A stretch of DNA of 50,906 nt. Origin: Sphingopyxis sp. LC363 (GTDB lineage Bacteria; Pseudomonadota; Alphaproteobacteria; Sphingomonadales; Sphingomonadaceae). Below the pieces are notes generated by a model. It saw only the letters and a list, made by a program, of their open reading frames with translations. It did no database searches and was not told where the DNA came from. The stretch lies in contig NZ_JNFC01000026.1 of NCBI RefSeq assembly GCF_000756385.1, forward strand, positions 1 through 50,906, read 5' to 3'. Positions 17,574 through 25,845 of the stretch are shown in pieces (the first letter of the stretch is position 1; each line of letters begins with the position of its first letter). Position numbers and translations under genes: made by a program.

Positions 17574-18437
17574 ATGTCCACGCTCCCCAAAACGCTCACC
17601 CTCGACACATCGACGAGCCGCGCCAATCCGACGCCGCAGCCGATGAAGCGCCTGACGGTGCCGCGTATCCGTCAGCGCAAGGGCGGCGAGCCGCTCGTGA
17701 TGCTCACTGCCTATACCGTCCGCATGGCGCAGCTGCTCGATCCGCATTGCGACATGCTGCTCGTCGGCGATTCGCTCGCGCAGGTGATTTATGGCCTGCC
17801 GCACACGGTCGGTGTGACGATGGACATGATGGCGCTGCACGGCGCCGCCGTGGTACGCGGAAGCTATCATGCCGCGGTGATCGTCGACATGCCGTTCGGC
17901 AGCTATGAGGGGAGCCCCGAGCAGGCGTTCGACAATGCCGCGCGGCTGCTCAAGGAAACCGGCGCCGCGGCGGTGAAGGTCGAGGGCGGCAAGGTGCTGG
18001 CCCCGACGATCGAATTCCTGACCCAGCGCGGCATCCCGGTGATGGGCCATGTCGGGCTGACGCCGCAGGCGGTCAACATCCTCGGCGGCTATGGCGTGCG
18101 CGGCAAAAGCGAGGAGGAAGCGCGCTCGATCGTCGAAGACGCCGTTGCTGTCGCGCAGGCCGGCGCCTTTTCGATCGTTATCGAAGGGGTGCTCGAATCG
18201 ATCGCGATCGAGATCACCAACAAGGTCGATTGCCCGACGATCGGGATCGGCGCTTCGGCGCAGTGCGACGGCCAGGTTCTCGTCACCGACGACATGCTCG
18301 GCATGTTCGAACGCGTCCCGAAATTCGTGAAGCGTTTCGGGAATATGGCGGGCGTCGTCGAGGCTGCGGTCAAGGACTATGCCGACGAAGTCAGGTCCCG
18401 TTCATTCCCGACCGAGGATCAGACCTACGCAGGTTGA
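17574..18437 (+). CDS. panB: 3-methyl-2-oxobutanoate hydroxymethyltransferase (PanB)
   Basis: Transfers a hydroxymethyl group from methylenetetrahydrofolate to ketoisovalerate, giving ketopantoate for pantothenate and CoA synthesis. The 287-residue protein has the expected motifs: MLTAYTVRMAQ, LLVGDSLAQVIYG with the Mg-binding Asp, VDMPFGSYEGSPEQA, VKVEGG, MGHVGLTPQ, and IGIGASAQCDGQVLV. Its N-terminal extension of about 20 residues is family-tolerated. panC is not adjacent. The stop codon lies inside the first unit of a three-copy 13-bp tandem repeat. CoaD, a later step of CoA synthesis, is encoded 13 kb away. Confidence 0.96.
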   Translation: MSTLPKTLTLDTSTSRANPTPQPMKRLTVPRIRQRKGGEPLVMLTAYTVRMAQLLDPHCDMLLVGDSLAQVIYGLPHTVGVTMDMMALHGAAVVRGSYHAAVIVDMPFGSYEGSPEQAFDNAARLLKETGAAAVKVEGGKVLAPTIEFLTQRGIPVMGHVGLTPQAVNILGGYGVRGKSEEEARSIVEDAVAVAQAGAFSIVIEGVLESIAIEITNKVDCPTIGIGASAQCDGQVLVTDDMLGMFERVPKFVKRFGNMAGVVEAAVKDYADEVRSRSFPTEDQTYAG

Positions 18438-18466
18438 TGGCGCAGGTTGATGGCGCAGGCTGATGG
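18428..18466. repeat. 13-bp tandem repeat, three units
   Basis: CGCAGGTTGATGG occurs twice perfectly and a third time with one change (CGCAGGCTGATGG). The first unit contains the panB stop codon. This is a likely slippage product with no evident function. Confidence 0.9.
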
Positions 18467-18576
18467 TGCTGGCCGACGGCGCGGCGACGACCCAAAGTGA
18501 AACGCTTGGCCTTTCCCCGCGCCATCGCTAAGGAAGCGGGCCGGCCCAGCGCCGCTATTGAGTTATGGAGGTTTGA

Positions 18577-19350
18577 TTGGCCCTGAGCCCGACGAATGAC
18601 GCTGCGCTGTTGCAGGAAGTCGACGAAGCCGTCCGCAAGGACCGGCTCGACACGATCATGCAGCGTTACGGCCGGTGGATCATCGGCGGCGTGGTCGCCG
18701 CGCTGCTGGCGTTCGGGGGCTATCTCTTCTGGGATCACCGGCAGGATGCCGCGCGCGGCGAGCAGGCCGAGGAATTGATCGCGGCGTTCGAAAAGCTCGG
18801 TACCAACCAGCCGCGCGCCGCGACCGCCGAATTGCAGAAGATCGCGGTGGAGGGCGACCCCGCCTATCGCGCGGTCGCGCAGATGCAGGAAGCGAACATC
18901 AAGGCGCAGGCCGGCGACCTCAAGGCCGCCGCCGCGCTGATGGCCAAGGTCGCCGCCGACACCAAGCTCGATCAGGCGCTGCGCGACCTCGCACTGATCC
19001 GTCAGACCGCTTTCGAATATGACACGCTGAAGCCCGAGACGGTGATCGCGCGAATGAAGCCGATGGTCGATGCCAAGGATCCGGCGTCGAGCTGGTTCGC
19101 GAGCGCCGCCGAACTGTCGGCCACCGCGCATTATCAGCTGGGCCAGTTCGACCAGGCCGGCGCGCTCTATGGCCGCATCGCCAAATCGCCCGACGTGACG
19201 CGGTCGCTGCAATCGCGTTCGGTGCAGATGGCGGGCATGCTCGGTGTCGATGCGGTTACCGACAGGGCGGCGGAAAGTGCCGCCGCCGAAAAGAAAGGCG
19301 ATGCTGCGCCCAAGGCAGCGGCCGCCAGCAAGACTGAGAAAGCCAATTAA
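18577..19350 (+). CDS. YfgM-like TPR protein, tetratricopeptide type
   Basis: A 257-residue single-pass membrane protein: a short cytoplasmic N-terminus, one helix at about 34-52 (WIIGGVVAALLAFGGYLFW) and a periplasmic helical-repeat domain of the TPR_21 type, ending in an alanine/lysine-rich tail. YfgM-type proteins assist the Sec translocon and periplasmic chaperones. The start is TTG, preceded by a clear GGAGG at 18567-18571; no better start is available. It sits directly upstream of bamB and der, the gene order kept in many proteobacteria, which supports the assignment. Confidence 0.88.
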   Translation: MALSPTNDAALLQEVDEAVRKDRLDTIMQRYGRWIIGGVVAALLAFGGYLFWDHRQDAARGEQAEELIAAFEKLGTNQPRAATAELQKIAVEGDPAYRAVAQMQEANIKAQAGDLKAAAALMAKVAADTKLDQALRDLALIRQTAFEYDTLKPETVIARMKPMVDAKDPASSWFASAAELSATAHYQLGQFDQAGALYGRIAKSPDVTRSLQSRSVQMAGMLGVDAVTDRAAESAAAEKKGDAAPKAAAASKTEKAN

Positions 19351-19351
19351 T

Positions 19352-20701
19352 ATGCGGCCAGATATTATGCGCAGCGCGCGTTACGGACTTTATGCGACGC
19401 TGCTGGCGCTGCCGCTTGCGGCGTGCGGCGTGTTCAAGGGCGACGGTCCGGCGAAGACCCCGACGGTCGGCGAGCGCGTGTCGATTCTGTCGAACGACAA
19501 CAGCATCAAGGTCGATCCGGCCACCGCCGCGATGGCGGTCGTGCTGCCCGAGCCCGCGGTGAATGCGGCCTGGGCGCAGTCGGGCGGCAATGCCTCGAAA
19601 TCGATGGGGCATCCGGCGCTGGGCGCGACGCGCGCGAAGCTGTGGGAAGCGAGCATCGCGGGAAGCACCAACAAACAGCGTCTCGCCTCGTCGCCGGTGA
19701 TCGCCGACAACCGGCTGTTCGTCGTCGATACCGATGCCGTCGTTTCGGCCTTTGCCGCCGATACCGGCGCGAAGCTGTGGAGCGCGGCGATCGGCAGCAC
19801 TGGCAAGGATTTCAAGGATTCGCTGTTCGGCGGCGGCGCGGCGGTCGACGGCAATGTCGTCTATGCGACGAGCGGCGTCGGCGACGTCGCGGCGCTCAAC
19901 GCCGCCGACGGTTCGGTGATCTGGAAGGTGAAGCCAACCGGCCCGCTGCGCGGCGCGCCGACGATTGCCTTTGGCGGCGTCTATGTGATCAGCCAGGACA
20001 ACCAGATTTACGCGCTCAACGCCGCCAATGGCGCGGTGCAGTGGCAGGCGACGGCATCGACCGAGGCCGGCAGCGTGTTCGGCGCGGCGTCGCCCGCCGC
20101 GGGGCAGGGGACGATCGTCGCCGGCTTCTCGTCGGGCGAAGTGCAGGCCTATCGTTACGAGAATGGCCGCGACCTGTGGGAAGACGCGCTCGCGCGCACC
20201 TCGATGGCGCTGTCGGTGTCGACGCTCACCGACGTCGATGCCGATCCGGTCATCGACCGCGGTCATGTCTTCGCGCTCGGCCAGGGCGGTCGCATGGCGA
20301 GCTATGAACTCGTCACCGGCCAGCGCAGCTGGGAAATCTCGATCGCGGGTATTTCGACCCCCTATGTGGTCGGCGAATGGGTCTATGCGATGACCGACGA
20401 CGGCAAGCTGCTCTGCGTCGCGCGTTCGTCGGGCAAGGTCCGCTGGCTGCAGCAGCTCGCGCGTTTCCGCGTCGAAACCGAAAAGAAGAAGAAGGACCCG
20501 ATCCGCTGGACGGGACCGATCCTGGCCGGCGGGCGGCTGATCGCGGTCAACAGCGAAGGGACGCTGGCCGAATATTCGCCCACCGATGGCTCGCTGCTCG
20601 GATCGACCGAATTCGATTCGTCGCTGTCGCAGTCGCCGGTCGTCGCGAACAACATCTTGTACGTCCTTGCGGACGACGGGACGATCACGGCCTGGCGCTG
20701 A
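19352..20701 (+). CDS. bamB: outer membrane assembly lipoprotein BamB-like (PQQ beta-propeller)
   Basis: A 449-residue lipoprotein. The signal peptide ends in a lipobox LPLAAC; it is followed by a beta-propeller built of PQQ-type repeats such as GAKLWSAAIG, GSVIWKVKPTG, GAVQWQATAS, GRDLWEDAL, GQRSWEISIAG and GKVRWLQQLA. BamB scaffolds the BamA complex that inserts outer membrane proteins. ATG 19352 begins one base after the yfgM-like stop; ATG 19367 would give a shorter n-region and is nearly as likely. An inverted repeat lies between this gene and der. Confidence 0.93.
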   Translation: MRPDIMRSARYGLYATLLALPLAACGVFKGDGPAKTPTVGERVSILSNDNSIKVDPATAAMAVVLPEPAVNAAWAQSGGNASKSMGHPALGATRAKLWEASIAGSTNKQRLASSPVIADNRLFVVDTDAVVSAFAADTGAKLWSAAIGSTGKDFKDSLFGGGAAVDGNVVYATSGVGDVAALNAADGSVIWKVKPTGPLRGAPTIAFGGVYVISQDNQIYALNAANGAVQWQATASTEAGSVFGAASPAAGQGTIVAGFSSGEVQAYRYENGRDLWEDALARTSMALSVSTLTDVDADPVIDRGHVFALGQGGRMASYELVTGQRSWEISIAGISTPYVVGEWVYAMTDDGKLLCVARSSGKVRWLQQLARFRVETEKKKKDPIRWTGPILAGGRLIAVNSEGTLAEYSPTDGSLLGSTEFDSSLSQSPVVANNILYVLADDGTITAWR

Positions 20702-20725
20702 TAGAAACATCGCGCGGTTATTTAT

Positions 20726-20836
20726 TCCGTATCCCCGAGCGAAGACGAGGGGCTATGCCGAGCGAAGTCGAGGCAGCAACGACGCAGGTTCTCGCTTCGC
20801 TCGAACGAGCCCCTCGTCTTCGCTCGGGGATACGGA
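20726..20836. repeat. inverted repeat with perfect 28-bp arms (family E)
   Basis: The arm at 20726-20753 (beginning TCCGTATCCCCGAGCGAAGA) is repeated in perfect inverse at 20809-20836. The centre holds a second, smaller GAGCGAAGTCGAGGC palindromic part. It separates bamB from der in an otherwise tight operon, so it may modulate read-through or mRNA stability. Confidence 0.88.
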
Positions 20837-20874
20837 CCTGTTATCGCTTTATGCTTTGAAATGAGGACTGCCTG

Positions 20875-22260
20875 ATGTCGCGACACGCGACGATCGCCAT
20901 TGTCGGCCGGCCCAATGTCGGCAAATCGACGCTGTTCAACCGGCTCGTCGGCAAGCGTCTGGCGCTGGTCGACGACCAGCCGGGGGTGACGCGCGACCGG
21001 CGCGAGGGCGACGGCAAGCTGCTCGGGCTCGAATTCCGCATCGTCGACACCGCGGGCTTTGAGGATCAGGACGCGGCGACGCTACCCGGCCGGATGCGCG
21101 TCCAGACCGAAAAGGCGGTGCGCGAGGCCGATGCCGCGCTTTTCATGATCGACGGCCGCGCGGGCGTGACCCCGCTCGACGAGGAAATCGCGCGCTGGCT
21201 GCGCAGCGAGGACACGCCGATCATCCTTCTCGTCAACAAGGCGGAGGGGAAACAGGGCGAAAACGGCCTGATGGAGAGCTATTCGCTTGGCTTCGACAAT
21301 CCGATCGCATTGAGCGCCGAACATGGCGAAGGCGTGGTCGATCTGTTTGATGCGCTCCGCCCGATCGTCGAGGGATATGGCGCCGAAGGGGCCGAAACCC
21401 TTCCGCTGGCGGACGGCGAAGAGGATGAGGACGCGCCGCTGGGCCCGATGAAGCTGGCGATCGTCGGCCGTCCGAATGCGGGCAAGTCGACGCTGATCAA
21501 CCGCATGATCGGCGAAGACCGGCTGATTACGGGCCCCGAGGCCGGGATCACGCGCGATTCGATTCGCGTCGACTGGCAATGGGAAAAGGACGGCGAGGTC
21601 CACGAGATCCAGCTGTTCGACACCGCCGGCATGCGCAAGCGCGCGAAGGTCGTCGACAAGCTGGAGAAATTGTCGGTCGCCGATGCGCTGCACGCGGTCG
21701 ATTTCGCCGAGGTGGTCGTGCTGTTGCTCGATGCGACGAAAGGGCTCGAGGCGCAGGATTTGCGCATCGCCGACAAGGTGCTGCAGGAAGGGCGCGCGCT
21801 GATCGTCGCGCTCAACAAATGGGATATCGCCGAAGACCCCTCGGCACTGTTCAACGGCGTCCGCACCGCGCTCGACGACGGGCTCAGCCAGGTCAAGGGC
21901 GTGCCCGTGCTCAGCATTTCGGGCGCGACGGGGAAGGGCATCGACACGCTGGTGCGCGTCGCGTTCGAGCAGCGCGAGATCTGGACGAACAGGGTATCGA
22001 CCGCGCGGCTCAACCGCTGGTTCGAGGGCGCCATCACGGCGAACCCGCCGCCGGCGCCGGGCGGCAAGCGGATCAAGCTGCGCTATATCACGCAGGCGCG
22101 GACGCGCCCGCCGACGTTCGTCGTGTTCGGCTCGCGCACCGACGCGCTGCCGGGAAGCTATGAACGCTATCTGGTCAACGGGATGCGCAAGGAGCTTGGG
22201 TTCCAGGGTGTGCCGGTGCGGCTCAACTTCCGCAATTCGCGCAATCCCTATGACGAGTGA
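20875..22260 (+). CDS. der: ribosome biogenesis GTPase Der (EngA)
   Basis: An essential GTPase with two tandem G domains that acts in 50S assembly. The 461 residues contain G1 motifs GRPNVGKST (about residue 9) and GRPNAGKST (about residue 199), switch sequences DTAGF and DTAGM, NKAEG/NKWD specificity motifs, and the C-terminal KH-like domain ending in PVRLNFRNSRNPYDE. Between the two G domains there is an acidic linker (DGEEDEDAPLG). The last codons overlap the start of the TusA-like gene. Confidence 0.97.
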   Translation: MSRHATIAIVGRPNVGKSTLFNRLVGKRLALVDDQPGVTRDRREGDGKLLGLEFRIVDTAGFEDQDAATLPGRMRVQTEKAVREADAALFMIDGRAGVTPLDEEIARWLRSEDTPIILLVNKAEGKQGENGLMESYSLGFDNPIALSAEHGEGVVDLFDALRPIVEGYGAEGAETLPLADGEEDEDAPLGPMKLAIVGRPNAGKSTLINRMIGEDRLITGPEAGITRDSIRVDWQWEKDGEVHEIQLFDTAGMRKRAKVVDKLEKLSVADALHAVDFAEVVVLLLDATKGLEAQDLRIADKVLQEGRALIVALNKWDIAEDPSALFNGVRTALDDGLSQVKGVPVLSISGATGKGIDTLVRVAFEQREIWTNRVSTARLNRWFEGAITANPPPAPGGKRIKLRYITQARTRPPTFVVFGSRTDALPGSYERYLVNGMRKELGFQGVPVRLNFRNSRNPYDE

Positions 22261-22477
22261 CGCATCGCCGGTGACGGTCGATGCGCGCGGGATGCGCTGC
22301 CCCTGGCCCGCACTGCGCCTCGCCCGCGCGATGCGCGACGCGCACGACGTGCTGCTGATCGCCGACGATCCGCAGGCGGGACGCGAAGTCGCCGCTTTGG
22401 CCGATGAACATGGCTGGCTGATCGAAGGCGATGCGGCTTCGGCCGACGCGGGGCGCTGGCGCGTGCGGCGCGGTTGA
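22250..22477 (+). CDS. small TusA-family sulfurtransferase-like protein
   Basis: A 75-residue protein with the SirA/TusA motif VDARGMRCPWPALRLARAM. Cys17 within CPxP is the position that carries persulfide sulfur in the family. It overlaps the 3' end of der by 11 bases in another frame and so depends on der translation. It could shuttle sulfur for tRNA thiolation or cofactor synthesis; no partner gene is nearby. The short length is normal for the family. A longer upstream frame exists but runs inside der. Confidence 0.82.
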   Translation: MTSDASPVTVDARGMRCPWPALRLARAMRDAHDVLLIADDPQAGREVAALADEHGWLIEGDAASADAGRWRVRRG

Positions 22478-22593
22478 TCCAAAACGGGGCGGCTTTGGCC
22501 GCGCGCGCGCCGTCATTGTAACGTCTTTTTTACCCAAATTGGGCATGGAACGGCCGGGACCACGGCCGAATATGAACACCAAGGGACGGAACA

Positions 22594-22998
22594 TTGGACG
22601 AAATTCTGGTCGATTGGGATGAGTTCCGCGCGACGCGCACCCAGTTGGGCGCCGCTTTCGTACGGATTCTCGGCTATTTTCGTGAGGACGGCACCAAATC
22701 GGTCGCCGCCATCGAAGAGGCGATGCGCGCCCGCGACGCGCGCGGCCTTGTCATGCCCGCGCACACGCTGAAGAGCGAAGCGCGCCAGTTCGGCGGCGAG
22801 AAGCTCGGCGCGCTGGCCGAGGATATCGAGATGTTCGCGCGGGCCTGCGTCGAAAGCCAGACCAGTCCCGACGAATATCTGCCGCGCGTCGTCGACCTGC
22901 GCCGGCTGTTCGAAGAAACGCTGGCCGCGCTCGAGCGCGAAGCCAATCCGCTCGTCCAGCGCCGCCCGGCGGGCTTCGGCCGCGCCGTGAATTACTGA
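22594..22998 (+). CDS. Hpt-domain phosphotransfer protein
   Basis: A 134-residue stand-alone histidine phosphotransfer protein. The helical-bundle signature is MPAHTLKSEARQFGGEKLGA with the phospho-acceptor candidate His57, followed by an EDIEMFAR helix. It would relay phosphate between a hybrid kinase and a response regulator; neither is encoded nearby. The start is TTG 22594, with AAGGGACGG upstream; no ATG fits. It is transcribed in the same direction as der, after a gap of 116 bases. A strong inverted repeat follows it. Confidence 0.85.
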   Translation: MDEILVDWDEFRATRTQLGAAFVRILGYFREDGTKSVAAIEEAMRARDARGLVMPAHTLKSEARQFGGEKLGALAEDIEMFARACVESQTSPDEYLPRVVDLRRLFEETLAALEREANPLVQRRPAGFGRAVNY

Positions 22999-23003
22999 TT
23001 CTG

Positions 23004-23112
23004 GCGGCACCGGCCCGCTCCCCCACCCGGCCTTCCCAACAATAGTAGCCTATGGGAGGCCCTTCGACGCCACGCGTCGTCTTCGGGCGGTGGGGGAGCG
23101 GGCCGGTGCCGC
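23004..23112. terminator. 24-bp inverted repeat between convergent genes
   Basis: Arms at 23004-23027 and 23089-23112 (GGCACCGGCCCGCTCCCCCA and so on) pair perfectly around a 61-nt centre. It lies between the Hpt gene and the convergent DUF418 gene and most likely ends both transcripts. No U-tract is visible. Confidence 0.7.
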
Positions 23113-23120
23113 TTCCGGCG

Positions 23121-24374
23121 TCAGCCGGAGTGTATCTTCTTCATCGGCTGAACGCGCCATCGCGACAGGCTGCGCCACAGCCATTCGAGCGGCCCATATT
23201 GATAGCGTTCGAGCCATGGCTTCGACCACAGCAGCATCGCGGCCCACATGCCGAAGCAGAAAAGATAGAGCGGCAGACGGCCGAAGCTGCCGAAGAGGCC
23301 CAGCCCATAGCCGTAGAAGATCGTCGTCATGACGATCGAGGTGACGAGATAGTTGGTGAAGGCCATGCGCCCCGTCGCGGCGAAACGCGCGCGTACGGCG
23401 GCACTCGCCCGGGTCTGGATCAGCAGCATGATCAGCGCCGCCCAGCCGACGGTCATCAGCGTATCGAACGGAACCGACAGCGCGATCGTCGATCCGAAGA
23501 TCGCCACCGCGTCATATCCCGCGTTCATCTGGTAAAGGGCAAGGCCCGCCAGCGGCGGAACGCCGACAAGAAAACAGATCAGCGCCCATTTGCGGTAGCG
23601 GGCGGCCTCCCATTCGCCGGTCAGCATGCGCGACTTGAACAGCGCCATGCCGATCAGCATCAGGCCGATCGTTTCCCAAGCGAACATGACGAGGAAAAAG
23701 AGCGGGTCGCCGGCCATCTCCCCCGTGCGGTGCGCGACGATGCCCGCATAGCTGCCGAGATAAAGCGCCATTTCCTTCGCATAGGCCGGGGTCGACGGAC
23801 CCATGTCGGCGTTCATCTGAACGAGTGCCTCGCGCATTCCCGCCGCGGCCTCGGGCGGCAGGCTGCCTGCCTGCGCCATGGAGAGCATCGACCACAGGCT
23901 GGCGGGCAGGCCGATGCCGATCAGGAAGAAGGGGACCGACCAGAGCAGCAGCGCCTTCACCGAAAGATTGCGGAACAGGAAGAGCAGCAGCCCGCACATC
24001 GCATAGAGGAAGAGGATGTCGCCGAACCAGATCAGGTAGAAGTGGATGAGGCCGAAGATCGCGAGCCAGAACATGCGCGAATAATGCGCGCCCGCGGCGC
24101 TGCGGCCAGCCGCGGCGGCGCTGTCGATCACGAGCAGCGTGCTCGCCCCGAACAGCATCGAAAACATGCCGCGCATCTTCGAATCGATGAAGACGAAGTT
24201 GAAGAACCAGGTCGCAACATCGGCGCCGCCGGGCGGCCCGCCGGCGGCGGGGTTCGCATAGGCCGGAAAGGGCAGGGCGAAGGCGACGATATTCATCGCC
24301 AATATGCCCATCACCGCAACGCCGCGAATGGCGTCGAGGCTTTCGTAACGCGTTGCCGCCCCCTGTGCTTCCAT
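23121..24374 (-). CDS. DUF418 family integral membrane protein
   Basis: A 417-residue polytopic inner membrane protein with about 9-10 hydrophobic segments. It begins with the family-typical RYESLDAIRGVAVMGILAMN, in which the DxxRG sequence recalls acyltransferase-3-like and heparan-acetyltransferase-like membrane enzymes. The C-terminal DUF418 block contains RMAFTNYLVTSIVMTTIFYG and ends with the PLEWLWRSLSRW motif common to the family. The biochemical role is unknown; transfer of an acyl group across the membrane is a reasonable guess. It is divergent from coq4, sharing a 155-base intergenic region. Confidence 0.88.
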   Translation of the reverse strand: MEAQGAATRYESLDAIRGVAVMGILAMNIVAFALPFPAYANPAAGGPPGGADVATWFFNFVFIDSKMRGMFSMLFGASTLLVIDSAAAAGRSAAGAHYSRMFWLAIFGLIHFYLIWFGDILFLYAMCGLLLFLFRNLSVKALLLWSVPFFLIGIGLPASLWSMLSMAQAGSLPPEAAAGMREALVQMNADMGPSTPAYAKEMALYLGSYAGIVAHRTGEMAGDPLFFLVMFAWETIGLMLIGMALFKSRMLTGEWEAARYRKWALICFLVGVPPLAGLALYQMNAGYDAVAIFGSTIALSVPFDTLMTVGWAALIMLLIQTRASAAVRARFAATGRMAFTNYLVTSIVMTTIFYGYGLGLFGSFGRLPLYLFCFGMWAAMLLWSKPWLERYQYGPLEWLWRSLSRWRVQPMKKIHSG

Positions 24375-24468
24375 GCCCCATTCCCCTTCGGCCGAGGGCC
24401 GACAGGTATCGCGCGGGGTGAAGAGCGTCGAGCGGTTTATTGACGTCGCCGGGCGGCGTTAAACCATT

Positions 24469-24488
24469 ATTGACATCTATGTCAGTAA
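24469..24488. promoter_or_regulatory. putative TetR operator upstream of coq4
   Basis: ATTGACATCTATGTCAGTAA contains the dyad TGACAT-CT-ATGTCA. It is identical at 18 of 20 positions to the site over the tetR gene at 6270-6289. It ends 41 bases before the coq4 start, a position suited to repression. Confidence 0.7.
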
Positions 24489-24529
24489 TGCTATTCCAGC
24501 AGCATCACCTGATTCGAGCGAGAGCCGCC

Positions 24530-25309
24530 ATGATCCCCACCATCTTCTCCCACCCCGACCGCCAGCCGCAGAAGTTCCGTCCGTTCAAGGCGTTCCAGCA
24601 CTTCCGCAAGCTGATCAGGGACAAGGAAGATACCGAGCAGGTCTTCCACATCTTCGAAAATCTGCCGCGCAAGGGCTTCATGGACGATGCGCGCGCCTTT
24701 GTGACAAGCGATTTCGGCCGGAAGCTGATGGAACGCGAACCCTATCTGCCCGACCTGCTTGACGATCATGGCTGGATCGACGCGCTGCCCGAGGGCAGCG
24801 TCGGCCACGCCTATGTCACTTTCATGCGCCGCGAGGGACTGTCGGCCGCGGGCCTCGTCGCCGAGAGCGACAAGATGGGGCGCCCGCAATATGACGATCA
24901 GGTGCAATGGTATTCGAACCGCCTGCGCGACACGCACGACCTGTTCCACATCCTCACCGGCTATGGCCGCGACGCGCTCGGCGAACAGTGCGTGCTCGGC
25001 TTCACCTATGGCCAGACGGGCAATTACGGCAATTTCTTCATCGCCTATGCCGGCGGTTACGAAGTGAAGCGCAGCGTCAAGAGCAACGCCCCGGTGTTCG
25101 GCGCGATCCGCCAGGGCCAGCGCCACGGTCAGGCGGCAAAGGCGATCATCGAACAAGATATCCGCGCGCTGCTCGCCGAGCCGCTCGAAGCTGCGCGCGC
25201 GCGTCTCGGCATCGCCAAGCCGACGCTCTATGAGGAGGCGCACCGCGCGTACCGCAACCGCGGTATCGATCCCTATAACTTCCTCGCGGCGCAGGCCGCG
25301 GCGGCTTGA
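24530..25309 (+). CDS. Coq4 family ubiquinone biosynthesis protein
   Basis: A 259-residue protein related to Coq4, which organises or catalyses late steps in ubiquinone head-group formation. The family metal motif HDxxH-x11-E is intact: His136-Asp137 and His140 in THDLFH and Glu152 in ALGEQ. FRPFKAFQHFRKL near the N-terminus and QGQRHGQAAKAIIEQDI near the C-terminus also fit. I start at the ATG after a GAGCGAGAG sequence; earlier in-frame ATGs fall inside the operator. The promoter carries the dyad shared with the tetR gene at 5.7 kb. No other ubi genes are adjacent. Confidence 0.9.
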   Translation: MIPTIFSHPDRQPQKFRPFKAFQHFRKLIRDKEDTEQVFHIFENLPRKGFMDDARAFVTSDFGRKLMEREPYLPDLLDDHGWIDALPEGSVGHAYVTFMRREGLSAAGLVAESDKMGRPQYDDQVQWYSNRLRDTHDLFHILTGYGRDALGEQCVLGFTYGQTGNYGNFFIAYAGGYEVKRSVKSNAPVFGAIRQGQRHGQAAKAIIEQDIRALLAEPLEAARARLGIAKPTLYEEAHRAYRNRGIDPYNFLAAQAAAA

Positions 25310-25314
25310 TCCAG

Positions 25315-25375
25315 ATCCTCCCCTTGGCGAAGCCATGGGGAGGGGGACCGCCCGCGAAGCGGGTGGGTGGAGGGG
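25315..25375. repeat. left inverted arm flanking the DUF559 remnant
   Basis: ATCCTCCCCTTGGCGAAGCC continues to GGTGGGTGGAGGGG. The complement of the arm at 25736-25795 reads nearly the same, so the two arms face each other about 360 bases apart with the nuclease remnant between them. Confidence 0.8.
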
Positions 25376-25377
25376 TT

Positions 25378-25710
25378 TTACCTTTCGGTACAGCGCCGCA
25401 CGATGCTGTCCGCGACTGCGGTTGGATCGGCGAGGACATCCTTTGCGGGGATACGCAGCATTCTTATCCCTTGCGATTCGAGCCATTCGGCGCGGGCCTC
25501 ATCGCGCTCCGGTCGATCGCTCATGTCGTGAGCAACACCATCGATCTCGATCCCGAGTCTCAATTCCAGCACGTAGAAATCGAGAACATATCGCCCGGTC
25601 GGGTGCTGGCGCCTGAACTTGATATAGCCGGGTTGCTTCCTCAGGATCTGCTATAGCAGCACTTCGGGCAGCGACATCTTGCGGCGTAACCGTCGGGCGC
25701 TCTTGTAGGC
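25378..25710 (-). pseudogene. DUF559 (Vsr-like) endonuclease gene with in-frame stop
   Basis: Read on the minus strand, one frame gives MSLPEVLL, a TAG stop at 25651-25653, then QILRKQPGYIKFRRQHPTGR followed by YVLDFYVLELRLGIEIDG and RMLRIPAKDVLADPTAVADS. This is the DUF559 domain of the very-short-patch-repair/restriction-endonuclease-like fold, with the catalytic-type D in LDFY and E/D in IEIDG. Relatives have Trp after SLPEVLL, so a TGG to TAG change explains the stop. The part after the stop could restart at GTG 25572, but that would lose the N-terminal part of the fold. The 5' limit is uncertain. It is enclosed by inverted repeat arms. Confidence 0.75.
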
Positions 25711-25735
25711 GTGATTGCTTGCCGGCACGCTTTGA

Positions 25736-25795
25736 CCCCTCCACCACGCCCTTCGGGCGCGGTCCCCCTTCCCAACGCTTCGCGAAGGGGAGGAT
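25736..25795. repeat. right inverted arm flanking the DUF559 remnant
   Basis: Runs from CCCCTCCACCACGCCCTTCG to GCGAAGGGGAGGAT, the inverse partner of the arm at 25315-25375. It lies directly downstream of the DUF72 gene. Confidence 0.8.
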
Positions 25796-25845
25796 TGTGT
25801 CAATTGTTCGGCGGGGCGAATTGCACCATTGCGGAGCGATCGGTG

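Noticed and set aside
19256..20710. Open frame of 484 codons opposite bamB
   Set aside because: An arginine/aspartate-rich shadow with no family resemblance.
22548..22576. GGAAC upstream of the Hpt gene as an EcfG promoter
   Set aside because: No GTT or CGTT at 16-17 bases downstream.
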